Shown here: one piece after another, positions 49,489 to 58,890 of the stretch
How the letters are laid out: each line of letters begins with the position of its first letter
How positions within the stretch are numbered: the first letter of the stretch is position 1
Assembly: GCA_900095165.1 (NCBI GenBank)
Contig: LT606947.1
Location: 1,178,001-1,242,000, forward strand
Origin: Polynucleobacter necessarius
Lineage (GTDB): Bacteria > Pseudomonadota > Gammaproteobacteria > Burkholderiales > Burkholderiaceae
Length of the DNA: 64,000 nucleotides
Direction of reading: 5' to 3'
Program-made: the position numbers and the translations under genes
The notes under the pieces: model-generated
Databases searched by the model: none
Seen by the model: the letters and a program-made list of their open reading frames with translations, nothing else
Told to the model about the DNA's origin: nothing

Positions 49489-50247
49489 ATGAATAACCCC
49501 TCACTACCAAAACAGTTTGCGCTTGATATTGGTCACACACTTCAACCCAGCTTAAGTAATTTTCTAGCCGGAGAAAATCTGGCGTTGCACTCAGCTTTGT
49601 TGGCCTTAGTCAAAGCTTGGGAAATAAATGCCCCAAGAGAGGCTAGCGAAAATCCTCTGAACCAACGCTGGATCTATTGGTGGGGGCCAGAAGGCTCTGG
49701 TCGCACCCATTTACTTAGCGCTATTGGCGATGCCGCTCAGAACTTGGGCCTAGAGTGCTTTCCCTTAACCCCCAATGAACCGATTTCCTGGGTACGCCTA
49801 GAAGAAAGCCTGCCCACCCTCTATGCAAGCGATAAACCCTCTGTAATCACTGTGGATGACGTGGATCGACTTGATGAGCGCTTGGTAGCCTCTTTATTTC
49901 GCATTCTGAATGCTATTCAGGGTAGCAAAGCCATTCACATCTTCATGGCAGGCAATGCCGCCCCTGGCGTTTTAAGCCTTAGAGAAGACCTTCGCACCCG
50001 TCTAGGATGGGGTTTGATCTTTCAAACTCATCTTTTGGGTGATGATGAGAAAATAGAGGCCTTACGGCAAGCAGCGCAAGCGCGTGGCTTGGTTTTATCT
50101 CCAGATGTATTGCCCTGGTTGTTAAATCGTTTTTATCGCGATATGCCAAGCCTCATGGCCTTGATTGATGCTTTAGATGCTTACTCACTAGAAACAAAAC
50201 GTGCTGTTACCTTGCCTCTTGTTAGAGAGCTGTTGCAGCCAAAATAA
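49489..50247 (+). CDS. hda: DnaA-related regulatory protein Hda
   Basis: A DnaA-like AAA+ protein of 252 residues. It opens with LPKQFALDIGHTLQPSLSNFLAGEN, which includes the start of the beta-clamp-contact region, then Walker A WGPEGSGRTHLL, and Walker B VITVDDVDRLDE. The C-terminal DNA-binding domain of DnaA is absent, which is typical of Hda. With the clamp it promotes hydrolysis of ATP bound to DnaA and limits initiation. The perM-hda-HAD-pcnB-folK order is common in Burkholderiales. Confidence 0.9.
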   Translation: MNNPSLPKQFALDIGHTLQPSLSNFLAGENLALHSALLALVKAWEINAPREASENPLNQRWIYWWGPEGSGRTHLLSAIGDAAQNLGLECFPLTPNEPISWVRLEESLPTLYASDKPSVITVDDVDRLDERLVASLFRILNAIQGSKAIHIFMAGNAAPGVLSLREDLRTRLGWGLIFQTHLLGDDEKIEALRQAAQARGLVLSPDVLPWLLNRFYRDMPSLMALIDALDAYSLETKRAVTLPLVRELLQPK

Positions 50248-50266
50248 ATTAATTCATATTCAATTC

Positions 50267-50947
50267 GTGACCCAATTAGCCCTTTTCGACCTAGATCACA
50301 CATTACTCCCCTGCGATAGTGATTACGAATGGGGTCAGTTCTTGGCACGTATTGGCGTAGTAGATAGCAAATACTACGCACAGCAAAATGAACGTTTCTA
50401 TCAAGATTACAAAGATGGCAAACTTAATATTCAAGAGTTCTTACGCTTTGCTTTGAAGCCACTCTCGGAGCATTCTCGCTCGCAGCTCAAAGAATGGCAT
50501 GACGCGTTTATGCAAGAAGTAATTACTGGTCAACTACGTCAGCAAGCGCTTGACTTAGTAAAGCGCCACCAAGATGCTGGTGATCTTTGCTGTGTAGTGA
50601 CTGCAACCAACAGTTTTGTTACTCGCCCCATCGTAGAAAGTTTTGGCATCGAACATCTCGTGGCCACTGAACCTGCGACCGTGGGAGATGAGTCTCTCGC
50701 GAATTTCACTGGCGAAGTTAAAGGCACGCCAAGTTTTCGAGAGGGCAAAATTCAACGAGTACATGATTGGCTGGCCACACAAAATCTCGTATTAGACCAA
50801 TTGCTACAAAGTTATTTTTATTCAGATTCTATGAACGATTTACCCCTCCTGGAAAAAGTCAGCAACCCTATCGCTACCAATCCAGACGCTCGCCTACGTG
50901 ATGAAGCCTCAAAACGTCACTGGCCCATACTTGAACTGTTTGCATGA
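50267..50947 (+). CDS. HAD-IB family hydrolase (phosphoserine phosphatase-like)
   Basis: A phosphatase of 226 residues with HAD motif I LFDLDHTLLPCDSDYEWG, motif II VVTATNSFV and motif IV region YFYSDSMNDLPLLEKV. These proteins are annotated as HAD-IB hydrolases; the size and cap region fit phosphoserine or histidinol-phosphate phosphatase relatives. The substrate is uncertain. I chose the GTG at 50267 because the family starts MTQLALFDLDHTL, and upstream in-frame codons re-read hda. The stop overlaps the pcnB start (ATGA). Confidence 0.88.
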   Translation: MTQLALFDLDHTLLPCDSDYEWGQFLARIGVVDSKYYAQQNERFYQDYKDGKLNIQEFLRFALKPLSEHSRSQLKEWHDAFMQEVITGQLRQQALDLVKRHQDAGDLCCVVTATNSFVTRPIVESFGIEHLVATEPATVGDESLANFTGEVKGTPSFREGKIQRVHDWLATQNLVLDQLLQSYFYSDSMNDLPLLEKVSNPIATNPDARLRDEASKRHWPILELFA

Positions 50948-52344
50948 TTACCAAATTTATTAAACGTATTTTGCGTCGCGACCCGATGGTCCGACATACT
51001 GCAGCCCATACCTCTGGCGCACCGAAACGAATCCCTAAAAAATTTCATCATATTGACCCGCATTTGCTGTCTAAAAATGCCGTAAAGGTGACCCAAACAT
51101 TGCAGCAGGCTGGCTATGATGCTTTTATTGTCGGGGGCGCAGTACGAGATTTAGCTTTAGGCATCAGCCCCAAAGATTTCGATGTGGCAACCAATGCTAC
51201 GCCCGAGCAAGTGCAAAAGTTATTCCGTAAGGCGCGCTTAATTGGTCGTCGCTTTCAGATTGTGCACGTGACTTTCTTTGGCAAAGGCCAACCCGAAATC
51301 ATTGAGGTATCCACCTTCAGAGCCTTACTAGAAAACGCTGGCGAGCACGTAGCCGAAAATGGCCGCATCCTCCGCGATAACGTTTGGGGCAGCCAACATG
51401 AAGATGCCGCTCGCAGGGATTTCAGCATTAATGCGATGTACTACGACCCCGCTACCGAGACTGTGCTCGACTATCACGGCGGCATGGCCGACATGCAGAA
51501 GAAAACTTTGCGCATGATTGGTGATCCTGCTAAACGCTATCGTGAAGATCCGATTCGCATGTTGCGGGCTGTTCGCTTTGCTGCGAAGACCGGCTTTACT
51601 TTAGACGCAGCTACACGAGCTCCTATCGCCAAATTAGATAAGTTGATTCATGATGTTCCATCCGCTCGCCTCTTCGATGAAATCCTTAAGCTACTCATGT
51701 CGGGTTACTCGTGGGCAGCGATTCAAGGCCTAAAGGATGCCGGACTACATCACGGCCTACTACCTTTACTTGATCACATCTTGGATAAAAGCGCAGAGTC
51801 TAAGGAGGCGAATGATTTTGTTCGCATTGCCCTTGCAAATACTGACCAACGTATTCAATCTGGGAAAAGTGTTTCTGCAGGATTCTTATTTGCAACTTTA
51901 CTCTGGCCAGACCTGCTGAGCAATTGGAAAAACAATATTGCCAAAGGGATTTCCAATATTCCAGCACTACATGATGCGATGGATGAAACGATTGCAAGTC
52001 AAAGTAGTGGCATGGTGATCCAGCGTCGCTTCGAAAGTGACATGCGAGAAATCTGGTCGATGCAGCCCCGCTTTGAAAAGCGTGTTGGACGCTACCCGTA
52101 TCGCCTGATTGAATCTCCACGCTTTAGAGCAGGCTATGACTTTATGTTGCTGCGCTGCGCCACCGGGGAGAAAAACCCCTCTCTAGGGCAATGGTGGACC
52201 GACTTCATCGCTACCGATCCAGAAAGCCAGGAAGCCTTGATGGCCAGCGTCAAAAATGAGGCCGGCAATAGTGCCCCTCCCGCAAAACGACGTCGCCGTA
52301 GAAAACCCAAAGCAGCTGTGCCCACCGAAGGTGCAGCGGACTAA
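50944..52344 (+). CDS. pcnB: Poly(A) polymerase I
   Basis: A class II CCA/poly(A) nucleotidyltransferase of 466 residues, with the catalytic motif FIVGGAVRDLALGISPKDFDVATNATPEQV and a C-terminal basic tail (RRRRRKPKAAVP) that is typical of PcnB. It adds 3' poly(A) tails that speed RNA decay. The first 40 residues are a basic extension. The RRD region and the ERxxxE-type stretch MLRAVRFAAKTGF are intact. It is coupled to the HAD gene by ATGA and followed by folK. A tRNA CCA-adding role is less likely because of the tail. Confidence 0.93.
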   Translation: MITKFIKRILRRDPMVRHTAAHTSGAPKRIPKKFHHIDPHLLSKNAVKVTQTLQQAGYDAFIVGGAVRDLALGISPKDFDVATNATPEQVQKLFRKARLIGRRFQIVHVTFFGKGQPEIIEVSTFRALLENAGEHVAENGRILRDNVWGSQHEDAARRDFSINAMYYDPATETVLDYHGGMADMQKKTLRMIGDPAKRYREDPIRMLRAVRFAAKTGFTLDAATRAPIAKLDKLIHDVPSARLFDEILKLLMSGYSWAAIQGLKDAGLHHGLLPLLDHILDKSAESKEANDFVRIALANTDQRIQSGKSVSAGFLFATLLWPDLLSNWKNNIAKGISNIPALHDAMDETIASQSSGMVIQRRFESDMREIWSMQPRFEKRVGRYPYRLIESPRFRAGYDFMLLRCATGEKNPSLGQWWTDFIATDPESQEALMASVKNEAGNSAPPAKRRRRRKPKAAVPTEGAAD

Positions 52345-52414
52345 GCAGACTTGTGAAAAATTCAGTAAAGTAGATTTGGTAGTTTCGTGTTGTTTTATCT
52401 CGTTTGGAATGAGC

Positions 52415-52942
52415 ATGGCTCGAGCGTTTATTGGATTTGGCGGCAATATCGGTGACACGCGTCAGCTTATTACTGACGCGATTGTGTGCCTTGCGCAACG
52501 CTGTGAACTCCAAATCCTAGCCAAAAGCTGCTTCTACCAAAGTGTGCCTTTCCAGGCCACCGGCGGCGACTACATCAATGCAGTGATTGAAATTGAAACG
52601 CAGTTAAGCCCTTATGGCCTATTGCACGTGTGCCAAGCAGTTGAGCAAGAATTTGGCCGCGAACGCCCTTATACCAATGCTCCCCGCACGATTGATCTGG
52701 ATATTTTGGCATTTGAGGGCATATCCCAAACAGATATCGAACTCACGATTCCTCACCCCAGAATCATTGAGCGCTCTTTTGTACTCCTGCCTTTACTGGA
52801 AATTGCTCCGGATTTCTTTTTACCTAACTGGGGTGAACTGAAGGCCTATTTACCTGACGTAGCAGATCAGCGCATCGAAAAACTTCCATGCCGCAACTGT
52901 AATTGCGGTGAAAAAGACGTTTATAGCCAATCAGCGCATTAA
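52415..52942 (+). CDS. folK: 2-amino-4-hydroxy-6-hydroxymethyldihydropteridine pyrophosphokinase
   Basis: HPPK of 175 residues, which transfers pyrophosphate from ATP to the pterin in folate synthesis. Family marks are AFIGFGGNIGDTRQLI at the start and APRTIDLDILAFEG with the two metal-binding Asp residues; PHPRIIERSFVLLPLLEI completes the pattern. I chose the ATG at 52415 (MARAF), with GGA six to eight bases upstream; ATG 52409 is the alternative. Its coding region is separated from pcnB by 70 bases. panB follows, the normal folK-panB order. Confidence 0.93.
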   Translation: MARAFIGFGGNIGDTRQLITDAIVCLAQRCELQILAKSCFYQSVPFQATGGDYINAVIEIETQLSPYGLLHVCQAVEQEFGRERPYTNAPRTIDLDILAFEGISQTDIELTIPHPRIIERSFVLLPLLEIAPDFFLPNWGELKAYLPDVADQRIEKLPCRNCNCGEKDVYSQSAH

Positions 52943-52959
52943 TTCATTAAACTCACGCC

Positions 52960-53773
52960 ATGGGTTACTTACAAGGCGAAAAGCCAATTACGATTTCTAA
53001 GCTCCTCACGATGCGCGCTGAGGGTGAAAATTACTATACTGACCGCATACGATTCAACCATGTCAGCCTTGTTAAATCGCTGCGGAGTGGAAACAATCCT
53101 GATTGGGGATTCGCTAGGCAATGCGATTCAAGGTCATTCGAGCACAACACCAGTAACCGTTGAGCAAGTGGCGTATCACACTGAATGTGTGACCCGCGCC
53201 AACTCTCATGCTTTTATCATTGCCGATCTTCCTTTTGCCAGTTATGGCGATCCGGTTCAAGCCTTGGATTCAGCGGCAGAACTTATGCGCGCTGGCGCAG
53301 ATATTGTCAAGCTTGAAGGCGACGATTGGCAAATCGACATCATTCAATATTTAGTAGAGCGTAGCGTTCCTGTTTGTGCTCACCTAGGACTTTTGCCGCA
53401 ATCAGTTCATGTCTTGGGCGGCTATAAGGTTCAAGGCAAATCTAAAGGTGCTGCCAGCTTAATGCTTGAACAAGCGATTGCTTACGAGCAAGCTGGTGCG
53501 CAAATGATTGTGCTCGAGGCCATTCCCTCTTCATTAGGCAAGACCATTACTGAATCACTATCTATTCCCACCATTGGAATCGGCGCAGGAGCAGATTGCT
53601 CCGGCCAAGTATTGGTGCTGCAAGATATGCTGGGCATCAGCCCAGGAAAGCCACCGAAGTTTGTTAAAAACTTTTTAGATGGGCACGCCTCAATTGAGGC
53701 AGCAGTCAAAGCCTATGTTCGAGAAGTGAAATCCGGGAAATTCCCCGGACCCGAACACGGCTTTGTTGGATAA
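52960..53773 (+). pseudogene. panB: 3-methyl-2-oxobutanoate hydroxymethyltransferase, frameshifted
   Basis: The true start is ATG 52960 ([23 protein letters not shown]), but this frame soon ends in noise, and the enzyme continues in the +1-shifted frame from about 53024 ([17 protein letters not shown]). The break lies at the A-run GGTGAAAATTACT near 53021-53029; two more A bases would restore [12 protein letters not shown]. The rest is intact with [24 protein letters not shown] and [16 protein letters not shown] at 53024 could restart a product lacking the first 22 or so residues, which in E. coli PanB precede the first core strand. PanB makes ketopantoate for pantothenate and CoA synthesis. 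Loss would make the cell depend on outside pantoate or pantothenate. Confidence 0.82.
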
Positions 53774-53787
53774 GAACGAACTACTAG

Positions 53788-54903
53788 TTAGCTAAAAAAA
53801 CTCTTCACCCCATCAAACCAACCCTTTTGATGGGGGTTATGTTTGTCACCACCAGTCTTCAGGCTGTCATCAAACTTCTGGAGCATTTTCTTTTGCTCAT
53901 CAGTCAGTTTTACTGGAGTCTCAACAGCGACGTGAACAAAGAGATCTCCAACCATGGTGGAGCGCAGACCTTTAATTCCCTTATTGCGCAAACGGAATGT
54001 TTTTCCAGTTTGCGTCCCCTCCGGAATTGGAAACTCGACGCGCCCTGAAAGCGTTGGCACTTCAATATCGTCACCAATCGTTGCAGTTGCAAAAGAGATC
54101 GGCATCTGAACATGTAAATCACTGCCATCACGCTCAAATACCTTATGTGGTTTTACTCTAACTTCCACATAGAGATCCCCTGACGGTCCGCCATTGACGC
54201 CGGGCTCGCCGTTACCAACGGAACGCACGCGCATGCCATCATCAATACCCCCGGGGATTTTGATTTCGAGTGTTTTTTGTTCTTTGTGCTTACCGCTACC
54301 ATGACAGGTCTTGCATGACTTAGGAATGTACTCGCCAGTACCGCGGCACTTGGGGCAAGTTTGCTGCATAGAGAAGAAGCCCTGCTGGACACGAACTTGG
54401 CCATGACCATCACAAGTACTACATCTTTCAGCTTTGCTGCCAGGCTCCGCGCCAGTGCCGTGACATGGTTTGCAGTCACTCCAGCTTGGTACTCGAATTT
54501 GCGTAGTGTAACCCTCGGCAGCTTGCTCGAGAGTGATCTCCATGTTGTAACGTAAATCAGCGCCTTTATAAACCTGCGGTCCTGACTGACGTCTACCACC
54601 TTGGCCAAAAATATCGCCGAAGATATCGCCGAAGGCATCCGCAAAACCACCGCCGCCAAATCCACTGGACTGATCCACGCCAGCATGACCATATTGATCA
54701 TAGGCAGCACGCTTATTAGGATCCGTGAGGGTTTCGTAAGCTTCTTTAACTTCTTTAAATTGCGCTTCCGCTGTTTTGCTATCCGGGTTGCGATCAGGGT
54801 GATGCTTCATCGTCATTTTACGATAGGCCTTCTTTAGCTCCTCATCGCTGGCACCTTTCGCAACACCAAGCACTTCGTAATAATCGCGTTTACTTTTAGG
54901 CAC
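53788..54903 (-). CDS. dnaJ: Co-chaperone DnaJ
   Basis: Hsp40 of 371 residues, DnaK's partner. It has the J domain with HHPDRNP, a Gly/Phe-rich region ([20 protein letters not shown]), the zinc domain with four CxxCxGxG repeats ([32 protein letters not shown]) and the C-terminal substrate domain. I place the start at the GTG 54901-54903, which gives [19 protein letters not shown] lies five bases before it, while an upstream ATG lies inside a hairpin. It is downstream of dnaK (99-base gap). Confidence 0.96.
   Translation of the reverse strand: MPKSKRDYYEVLGVAKGASDEELKKAYRKMTMKHHPDRNPDSKTAEAQFKEVKEAYETLTDPNKRAAYDQYGHAGVDQSSGFGGGGFADAFGDIFGDIFGQGGRRQSGPQVYKGADLRYNMEITLEQAAEGYTTQIRVPSWSDCKPCHGTGAEPGSKAERCSTCDGHGQVRVQQGFFSMQQTCPKCRGTGEYIPKSCKTCHGSGKHKEQKTLEIKIPGGIDDGMRVRSVGNGEPGVNGGPSGDLYVEVRVKPHKVFERDGSDLHVQMPISFATATIGDDIEVPTLSGRVEFPIPEGTQTGKTFRLRNKGIKGLRSTMVGDLFVHVAVETPVKLTDEQKKMLQKFDDSLKTGGDKHNPHQKGWFDGVKSFFS
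53794..53835 (-). terminator. Possible terminator overlapping the dnaJ 3' end
   Basis: CCCCATCAAA (53808-53817) pairs with TTTGATGGGG (53826-53835); on the minus strand seven bases and then a run of seven T (53800-53794) follow. The stem lies within the last dnaJ codons. The T-run is farther from the stem than usual, so this is weak. Confidence 0.35.
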
Positions 54904-54930
54904 AAAATTCCTCTCAACAACCTGAATGAC

Positions 54931-54955
54931 ACAAGTCGGCACGAGGCCGACTTGT
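54931..54955 (-). other. Hairpin in the dnaK-dnaJ gap
   Basis: ACAAGTCGGC (54931-54940) pairs perfectly with GCCGACTTGT (54946-54955) around a five-base loop, 10 bp. No U-tract follows on the minus strand. It ends 15 bases before the dnaJ ribosome site, so mRNA processing, attenuation or stability control are possible. Confidence 0.7.
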
Positions 54956-55002
54956 TATTTAAGTACTTCTAAACTACGTTAAATGACTTTCAATACAAGG
55001 GA

Positions 55003-56934
55003 TTACTTCTTGTCATCCACCTCTTTGAAATCCGCATCCACTACGTCAGCATCTGGAGCGGCAGCTTGCGCACCACCGGGAGCTGCGCCAGGAGCGCCAC
55101 CAGCTTTAGCTTGTTCAGCAGCCATCGCTTTTTCGCCTAACTTCTGACTTGCTTTACCCAAGGTTTCGGTCTTCGCTTCAATAGCAGCTTTATCGCTGCC
55201 ATTGATTGCCTCTTCCAATTCTTTCAAGGCGACTTCGATTGCTTCTTTCTCGGAAGCCTCCAAAGCAGAACCATGCTCTTCCAAAGCCTTCTTAGTTGAG
55301 TGAGCCAAAGCATCAGCAGTGTTACGTGCCGTTACCAACTCCAATGCTTTTTTATCTTCGTCGGCATTCGCTTCAGCATCCTTCACCATGCGTTGAATTT
55401 CTTCTTCAGTCAAGCCTGAGTTTGCCTTAATGGTGATCTTGTTCTCTTTACCAGTTGTTTTGTCTTTTGCAGTTACATGCAAAATACCGTTGGCATCAAT
55501 ATCAAAAGTCACTTCAATTTGTGGCATACCGCGTTGTGCTGGAGCAATACCTTCCAAATTAAACTCACCGAGCAATTTGTTGGCAGCAGCCATCTCACGC
55601 TCACCTTGGAAGCACTTAATCGTTACCGCAGGTTGGTTGTCTTCCGCTGTGGAGTACACCTGTGAATGCTTAGTAGGAATAGTCGTGTTCTTCGGAATCA
55701 TCTTGGTCATTACACCGCCCAAGGTTTCGATACCCAATGACAATGGGGTTACGTCCAAGAGCAATACATCCTTGCGATCACCAGACAATACAGAACCCTG
55801 GATCGCAGCACCAACAGCAACTGCTTCGTCTGGGTTCACGTCTTTACGTGGCTCTTTACCGAAAATTGCTTTTACCTTGTCCTGAACTGCAGGCATACGG
55901 GTTTGACCGCCAACCAAAATCACGTCATCGATGTCAGCCACATTGACACCAGCGTCTTTAATTGCAGTTAAGCAAGGACCAGCTGTACGGTTGATCAACT
56001 CTTCTACCAAAGACTCCAACTTGGCGCGTGTGAGCTTCAAGTTCAGATGCTTAGGACCGCCCGCATCTGCAGTCACATATGGCAAATTGATTTCAGTTTG
56101 TTGTGCAGATGACAGTTCGATCTTGGCTTTTTCAGCAGCGTCTTTTAAACGTTGTAATGCCAATACGTCTTTGCTCAAATCTACGCCTTGCTCTTTCTTG
56201 AACTCAGCAATGATCCAGTCAATGATGCGCTGGTCAAAATCTTCACCACCTAAGAAAGTATCGCCGTTAGTAGAGAGCACTTCAAACTGCTTCTCACCAT
56301 CTACGTTGGCAATTTCAATAATCGACACGTCAAATGTACCGCCACCCAAGTCATACACGGCGATCTTGCGATCTACTTTATCTTGCTTATCCAAACCGAA
56401 TGCCAAGGCAGCAGCGGTAGGCTCATTGATGATGCGCTTTACATTCAAGCCAGCAATGCGACCAGCATCTTTAGTTGCTTGACGTTGACTGTCGTTGAAG
56501 TAAGCAGGAACAGTAATCACCGCCTCAGTTACCTCTTCGCCGAGATAGTCTTCGGCGGTCTTTTTCATTTTGCGCAGAATCTCTGCTGACACTTGCTGTG
56601 GTGCCATTTTTTTGTCACGCGCTTCAACCCAAGCATCACCGTTGTCCGCTTGAACAATTTTGTAAGGCATCAAACCGATGTCTTTTTGCACTTCTGCATC
56701 AGTAAATTTGCGACCCATCAAACGCTTCACTGCATAGATGGTGTTTTTAGGGTTGGTGACGGATTGGCGTTTTGCAGGCGCGCCAACCAAGACTTCGCCA
56801 TCTTCAACGTAAGCAATAATGGATGGAGTTGTGCGGCCGCCTTCGGCATTCTCGACAACTTTAGGCGCATTGTTTTCAACAACGGAAACGCACGAGTTTG
56901 TGGTTCCCAAGTCAATTCCGATAATCTTTCCCAT
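55003..56934 (-). CDS. dnaK: Chaperone DnaK (Hsp70)
   Basis: Hsp70 of 643 residues. The ATPase domain opens [19 protein letters not shown] and has [33 protein letters not shown] and [11 protein letters not shown]. The substrate domain and the lid follow, and the C-terminus ends with Gly/Ala-rich text and the acidic tail [13 protein letters not shown]. It folds and refolds proteins with DnaJ and GrpE. It has its own sigma-32 promoter at 56998-57025 and lies after grpE, separated by terminators. Confidence 0.98.
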   Translation of the reverse strand: MGKIIGIDLGTTNSCVSVVENNAPKVVENAEGGRTTPSIIAYVEDGEVLVGAPAKRQSVTNPKNTIYAVKRLMGRKFTDAEVQKDIGLMPYKIVQADNGDAWVEARDKKMAPQQVSAEILRKMKKTAEDYLGEEVTEAVITVPAYFNDSQRQATKDAGRIAGLNVKRIINEPTAAALAFGLDKQDKVDRKIAVYDLGGGTFDVSIIEIANVDGEKQFEVLSTNGDTFLGGEDFDQRIIDWIIAEFKKEQGVDLSKDVLALQRLKDAAEKAKIELSSAQQTEINLPYVTADAGGPKHLNLKLTRAKLESLVEELINRTAGPCLTAIKDAGVNVADIDDVILVGGQTRMPAVQDKVKAIFGKEPRKDVNPDEAVAVGAAIQGSVLSGDRKDVLLLDVTPLSLGIETLGGVMTKMIPKNTTIPTKHSQVYSTAEDNQPAVTIKCFQGEREMAAANKLLGEFNLEGIAPAQRGMPQIEVTFDIDANGILHVTAKDKTTGKENKITIKANSGLTEEEIQRMVKDAEANADEDKKALELVTARNTADALAHSTKKALEEHGSALEASEKEAIEVALKELEEAINGSDKAAIEAKTETLGKASQKLGEKAMAAEQAKAGGAPGAAPGGAQAAAPDADVVDADFKEVDDKK

Positions 56935-56997
56935 AATGGCTCCAAAAAATTAAGTTATGTGTAATTTCGTAAAACTGTGAATAAATCGATATTCAAT

Positions 56998-57025
56998 AAA
57001 TGGGGTCAAAAAGAGGGAATTCAAG
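56998..57025 (-). promoter_or_regulatory. Sigma-32 heat-shock promoter of dnaK
   Basis: CTTGAAT at 57025-57019 and CCCCATTT at 57005-56998 on the minus strand, with a 13-base spacer. This fits the consensus CTTGAAA / CCCCATNT. The leader to dnaK would be about 55 bases. Confidence 0.88.
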
Positions 57026-57037
57026 GGCTAAAAATAC

Positions 57038-57057
57038 AAAAAAGGCAGATTTCTGCC
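57038..57057 (-). terminator. Intrinsic terminator downstream of grpE (second)
   Basis: GGCAGA/TCTGCC stem (57044-57049 with 57052-57057) followed on the minus strand by a run of T (57043-57038). It lies just before the dnaK promoter. Confidence 0.8.
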
Positions 57058-57082
57058 CTTTTATCCCGCTTTTTGGTGAAAA

Positions 57083-57097
57083 ACCCCTAATTTAGGG
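57083..57097 (-). terminator. Possible intrinsic terminator downstream of grpE (first)
   Basis: On the minus strand CCCTA-AAT-TAGGG followed by GTTTTT, 11 bases after the grpE stop. The stem is short (5 bp), so it may only help the second terminator. Confidence 0.5.
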
Positions 57098-57108
57098 ACT
57101 TAAATGAC

Positions 57109-57669
57109 TTATTTGGGTGCGCTCACGGTTACCAAAGCAGGGCGCAGAATGCGATCGGCGATGGAATAACCCCTCTGAAGCACTGAAACCACGGTATTCG
57201 CCTCCTGGTCCGACGGTACGGAAGCAATTGCCTGGTGATGGTGAGGATCAAACTTATCACTTACAGCAGGATTAATCTCGGTCATGCGGCCTTTTTCAAA
57301 GGCAGAGAGTAACTGTTTTAGGGTGATCTCCAAGCCCTCTTTAAAGGCTTTTGCATCAATCGCCTCTGCGTTCAAGGCTGCGTACAAGCTATCTGTTACC
57401 GGCACGAGATTCTCAGCAAAACTCTCAATCGCAAACTTATGTGCCTTAGAAACATCCTCGGCAGCACGGCGACGAATATTTTCACCTTCGGCTTTTGCGC
57501 GGAGATAGTTATCTTGCATCTCTGATAGTTTTTGATTTAACTCAGCAATCTCTTGCTCAGGCGTCTTTGTTTCAGCCTCTGCAGGAGTTGTATCAGCGCC
57601 CTCCTCAGCCTGAGGATCGATGGCAATATTTTCCTGCTCAGGAGATGGATTTTGGTTTTCTTGGGTCAT
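57109..57669 (-). CDS. grpE: Nucleotide exchange factor GrpE
   Basis: A 186-residue partner of DnaK that speeds ADP release. It has a Glu/Pro-rich disordered N-terminus, the long coiled coil ([26 protein letters not shown]) and the beta domain with [27 protein letters not shown] and [10 protein letters not shown]. It is under its own sigma-32 promoter (57713-57740) and is cut off from dnaK by terminators. Confidence 0.96.
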   Translation of the reverse strand: MTQENQNPSPEQENIAIDPQAEEGADTTPAEAETKTPEQEIAELNQKLSEMQDNYLRAKAEGENIRRRAAEDVSKAHKFAIESFAENLVPVTDSLYAALNAEAIDAKAFKEGLEITLKQLLSAFEKGRMTEINPAVSDKFDPHHHQAIASVPSDQEANTVVSVLQRGYSIADRILRPALVTVSAPK

Positions 57670-57712
57670 AGGTGCAAATTCACTTTTCTATCAGAATGGC
57701 TACTTCTTAACG

Positions 57713-57740
57713 ATATGGGGCCGATTAAAGCAATTTCAAG
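57713..57740 (-). promoter_or_regulatory. Sigma-32 heat-shock promoter of grpE
   Basis: CTTGAAA at 57740-57734 and CCCCATAT at 57720-57713 on the minus strand, 13-base spacer: a full consensus match. The leader to the grpE ATG would be about 35-40 bases. It lies in the hemH-grpE gap. Confidence 0.92.
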
Positions 57741-57751
57741 TGCAACCGAGT

Positions 57752-58846
57752 TTAAGGAATTTTGGCTTTAGCCAACTCAGTAAGGCGATCACGTTCTTGC
57801 AATACCGCATCGGACTCCACGCCCAAGCTCCAACCTGACATATGTTGTTGAGCAATGTCATACATCGCATCGATCCACTTTGGATTGCTATTGAGACAAG
57901 GAATATAGCGGTAATCTTTGCCGTCATGCCTCAAGAAGATCTCGCGCGCTTCCATAGCAATTTCTTCCAAAGTCTCTAAGCAATCCGCCGGAAATCCTGG
58001 GCAAAAAATATCTACTCGCTTACAATCTTCTTTACCCAGCTTTTCAATCGTTGGGGCCGTGTAGGGCTTGAGCCACTCTGCTTTACCAAAGCGAGACTGA
58101 AACGTAACTAAATATTGTCCCGGCTCTAGACCAAGAGACTCGCCAAGTAGGCGACCGGTTTTTAAGCACTCACAATGATAGGGGTCACCCTTCATTAAAT
58201 TGCGCTTAGGTAGGCCATGAAAAGACATTACAAAACGATCACCAGCAGCGAAATCTGGGCAACCATCTTTATCCCATGCGCCGAGCACTTGATCGCGTAA
58301 GGCCGTGATGTAAGCAGGGTTGTCGTGATAGTGCTTTACTAAGCGCAACTCGGGCTGATTACGCCACGTTCCAAGAACACGAAACACTTCATCAAAGCTG
58401 GAGGCGGTAGTTGTTGCTGAATACTGCGGGTATAGCGGTAACAGCAAAAGACGCTCCATGCCCTGTGCCTGCAGGGCTTCCAGAGTTTGCTGAGTGGAAG
58501 GTTCACCATAGCGCATGGCTAAATCCACCAAGACTACTTGACCATGATGAGCAAATTTCTCGCTCAACTCTTTCGCCTGTAGGCGCGAGTAATGCATTAA
58601 AGGCGATCCCAGTTTTGGCAACCAAATCGAAGCGTATTTCTTTGCAGATGCACCACTACGAATCGGCAAAATTATGCCGTTCAAAATACACCACCAAATA
58701 ATGCGGGGGATTTCCACTACTCGTGGATCTGATAGAAATTCTTTGAGATAGGCTCTCACTGCTTTAGCAGTTGGCGCAGAAGGAGTGCCCAAGTTCAGCA
58801 ACAACACTGCTGTCTTAGAGGGGCGTAAATGAGGACTTTGATTCAA
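57752..58846 (-). CDS. hemH: Ferrochelatase
   Basis: A 364-residue enzyme that inserts Fe2+ into protoporphyrin IX, the last heme step. It opens AVLLLNLGTPSAPTAKAVRAYLKEFLSDPRVVE and has the catalytic histidine in FVMSFHGLPKRNL and the glutamate-containing CPGFPADCLETLEEIAMEA. The length is normal. The start is TTG at 58846; an in-frame stop lies five codons upstream, so no earlier start is possible, and no Shine-Dalgarno is seen. hrcA ends 44 bases upstream. Confidence 0.94.
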   Translation of the reverse strand: MNQSPHLRPSKTAVLLLNLGTPSAPTAKAVRAYLKEFLSDPRVVEIPRIIWWCILNGIILPIRSGASAKKYASIWLPKLGSPLMHYSRLQAKELSEKFAHHGQVVLVDLAMRYGEPSTQQTLEALQAQGMERLLLLPLYPQYSATTTASSFDEVFRVLGTWRNQPELRLVKHYHDNPAYITALRDQVLGAWDKDGCPDFAAGDRFVMSFHGLPKRNLMKGDPYHCECLKTGRLLGESLGLEPGQYLVTFQSRFGKAEWLKPYTAPTIEKLGKEDCKRVDIFCPGFPADCLETLEEIAMEAREIFLRHDGKDYRYIPCLNSNPKWIDAMYDIAQQHMSGWSLGVESDAVLQERDRLTELAKAKIP

Positions 58847-58890
58847 GGAAGATCCGTCTTAATTAAGGAGGGCTGAAAATAACATTGCTA

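Noticed and set aside
54153..54710. A 185-codon open frame on the minus strand inside dnaJ in another frame
   Set aside because: It is a shadow of dnaJ: low-complexity content, no ribosome site, and dnaJ is certain on the same DNA.
55931..56482. A 183-codon open frame opposite dnaK
   Set aside because: Antisense frames over highly expressed genes are often open because of codon bias; dnaK is certain.
58847..58890. Heat-shock promoter or CIRCE between hrcA and hemH
   Set aside because: No CTTGAA/CCCCAT pair or inverted repeat is present in this gap.
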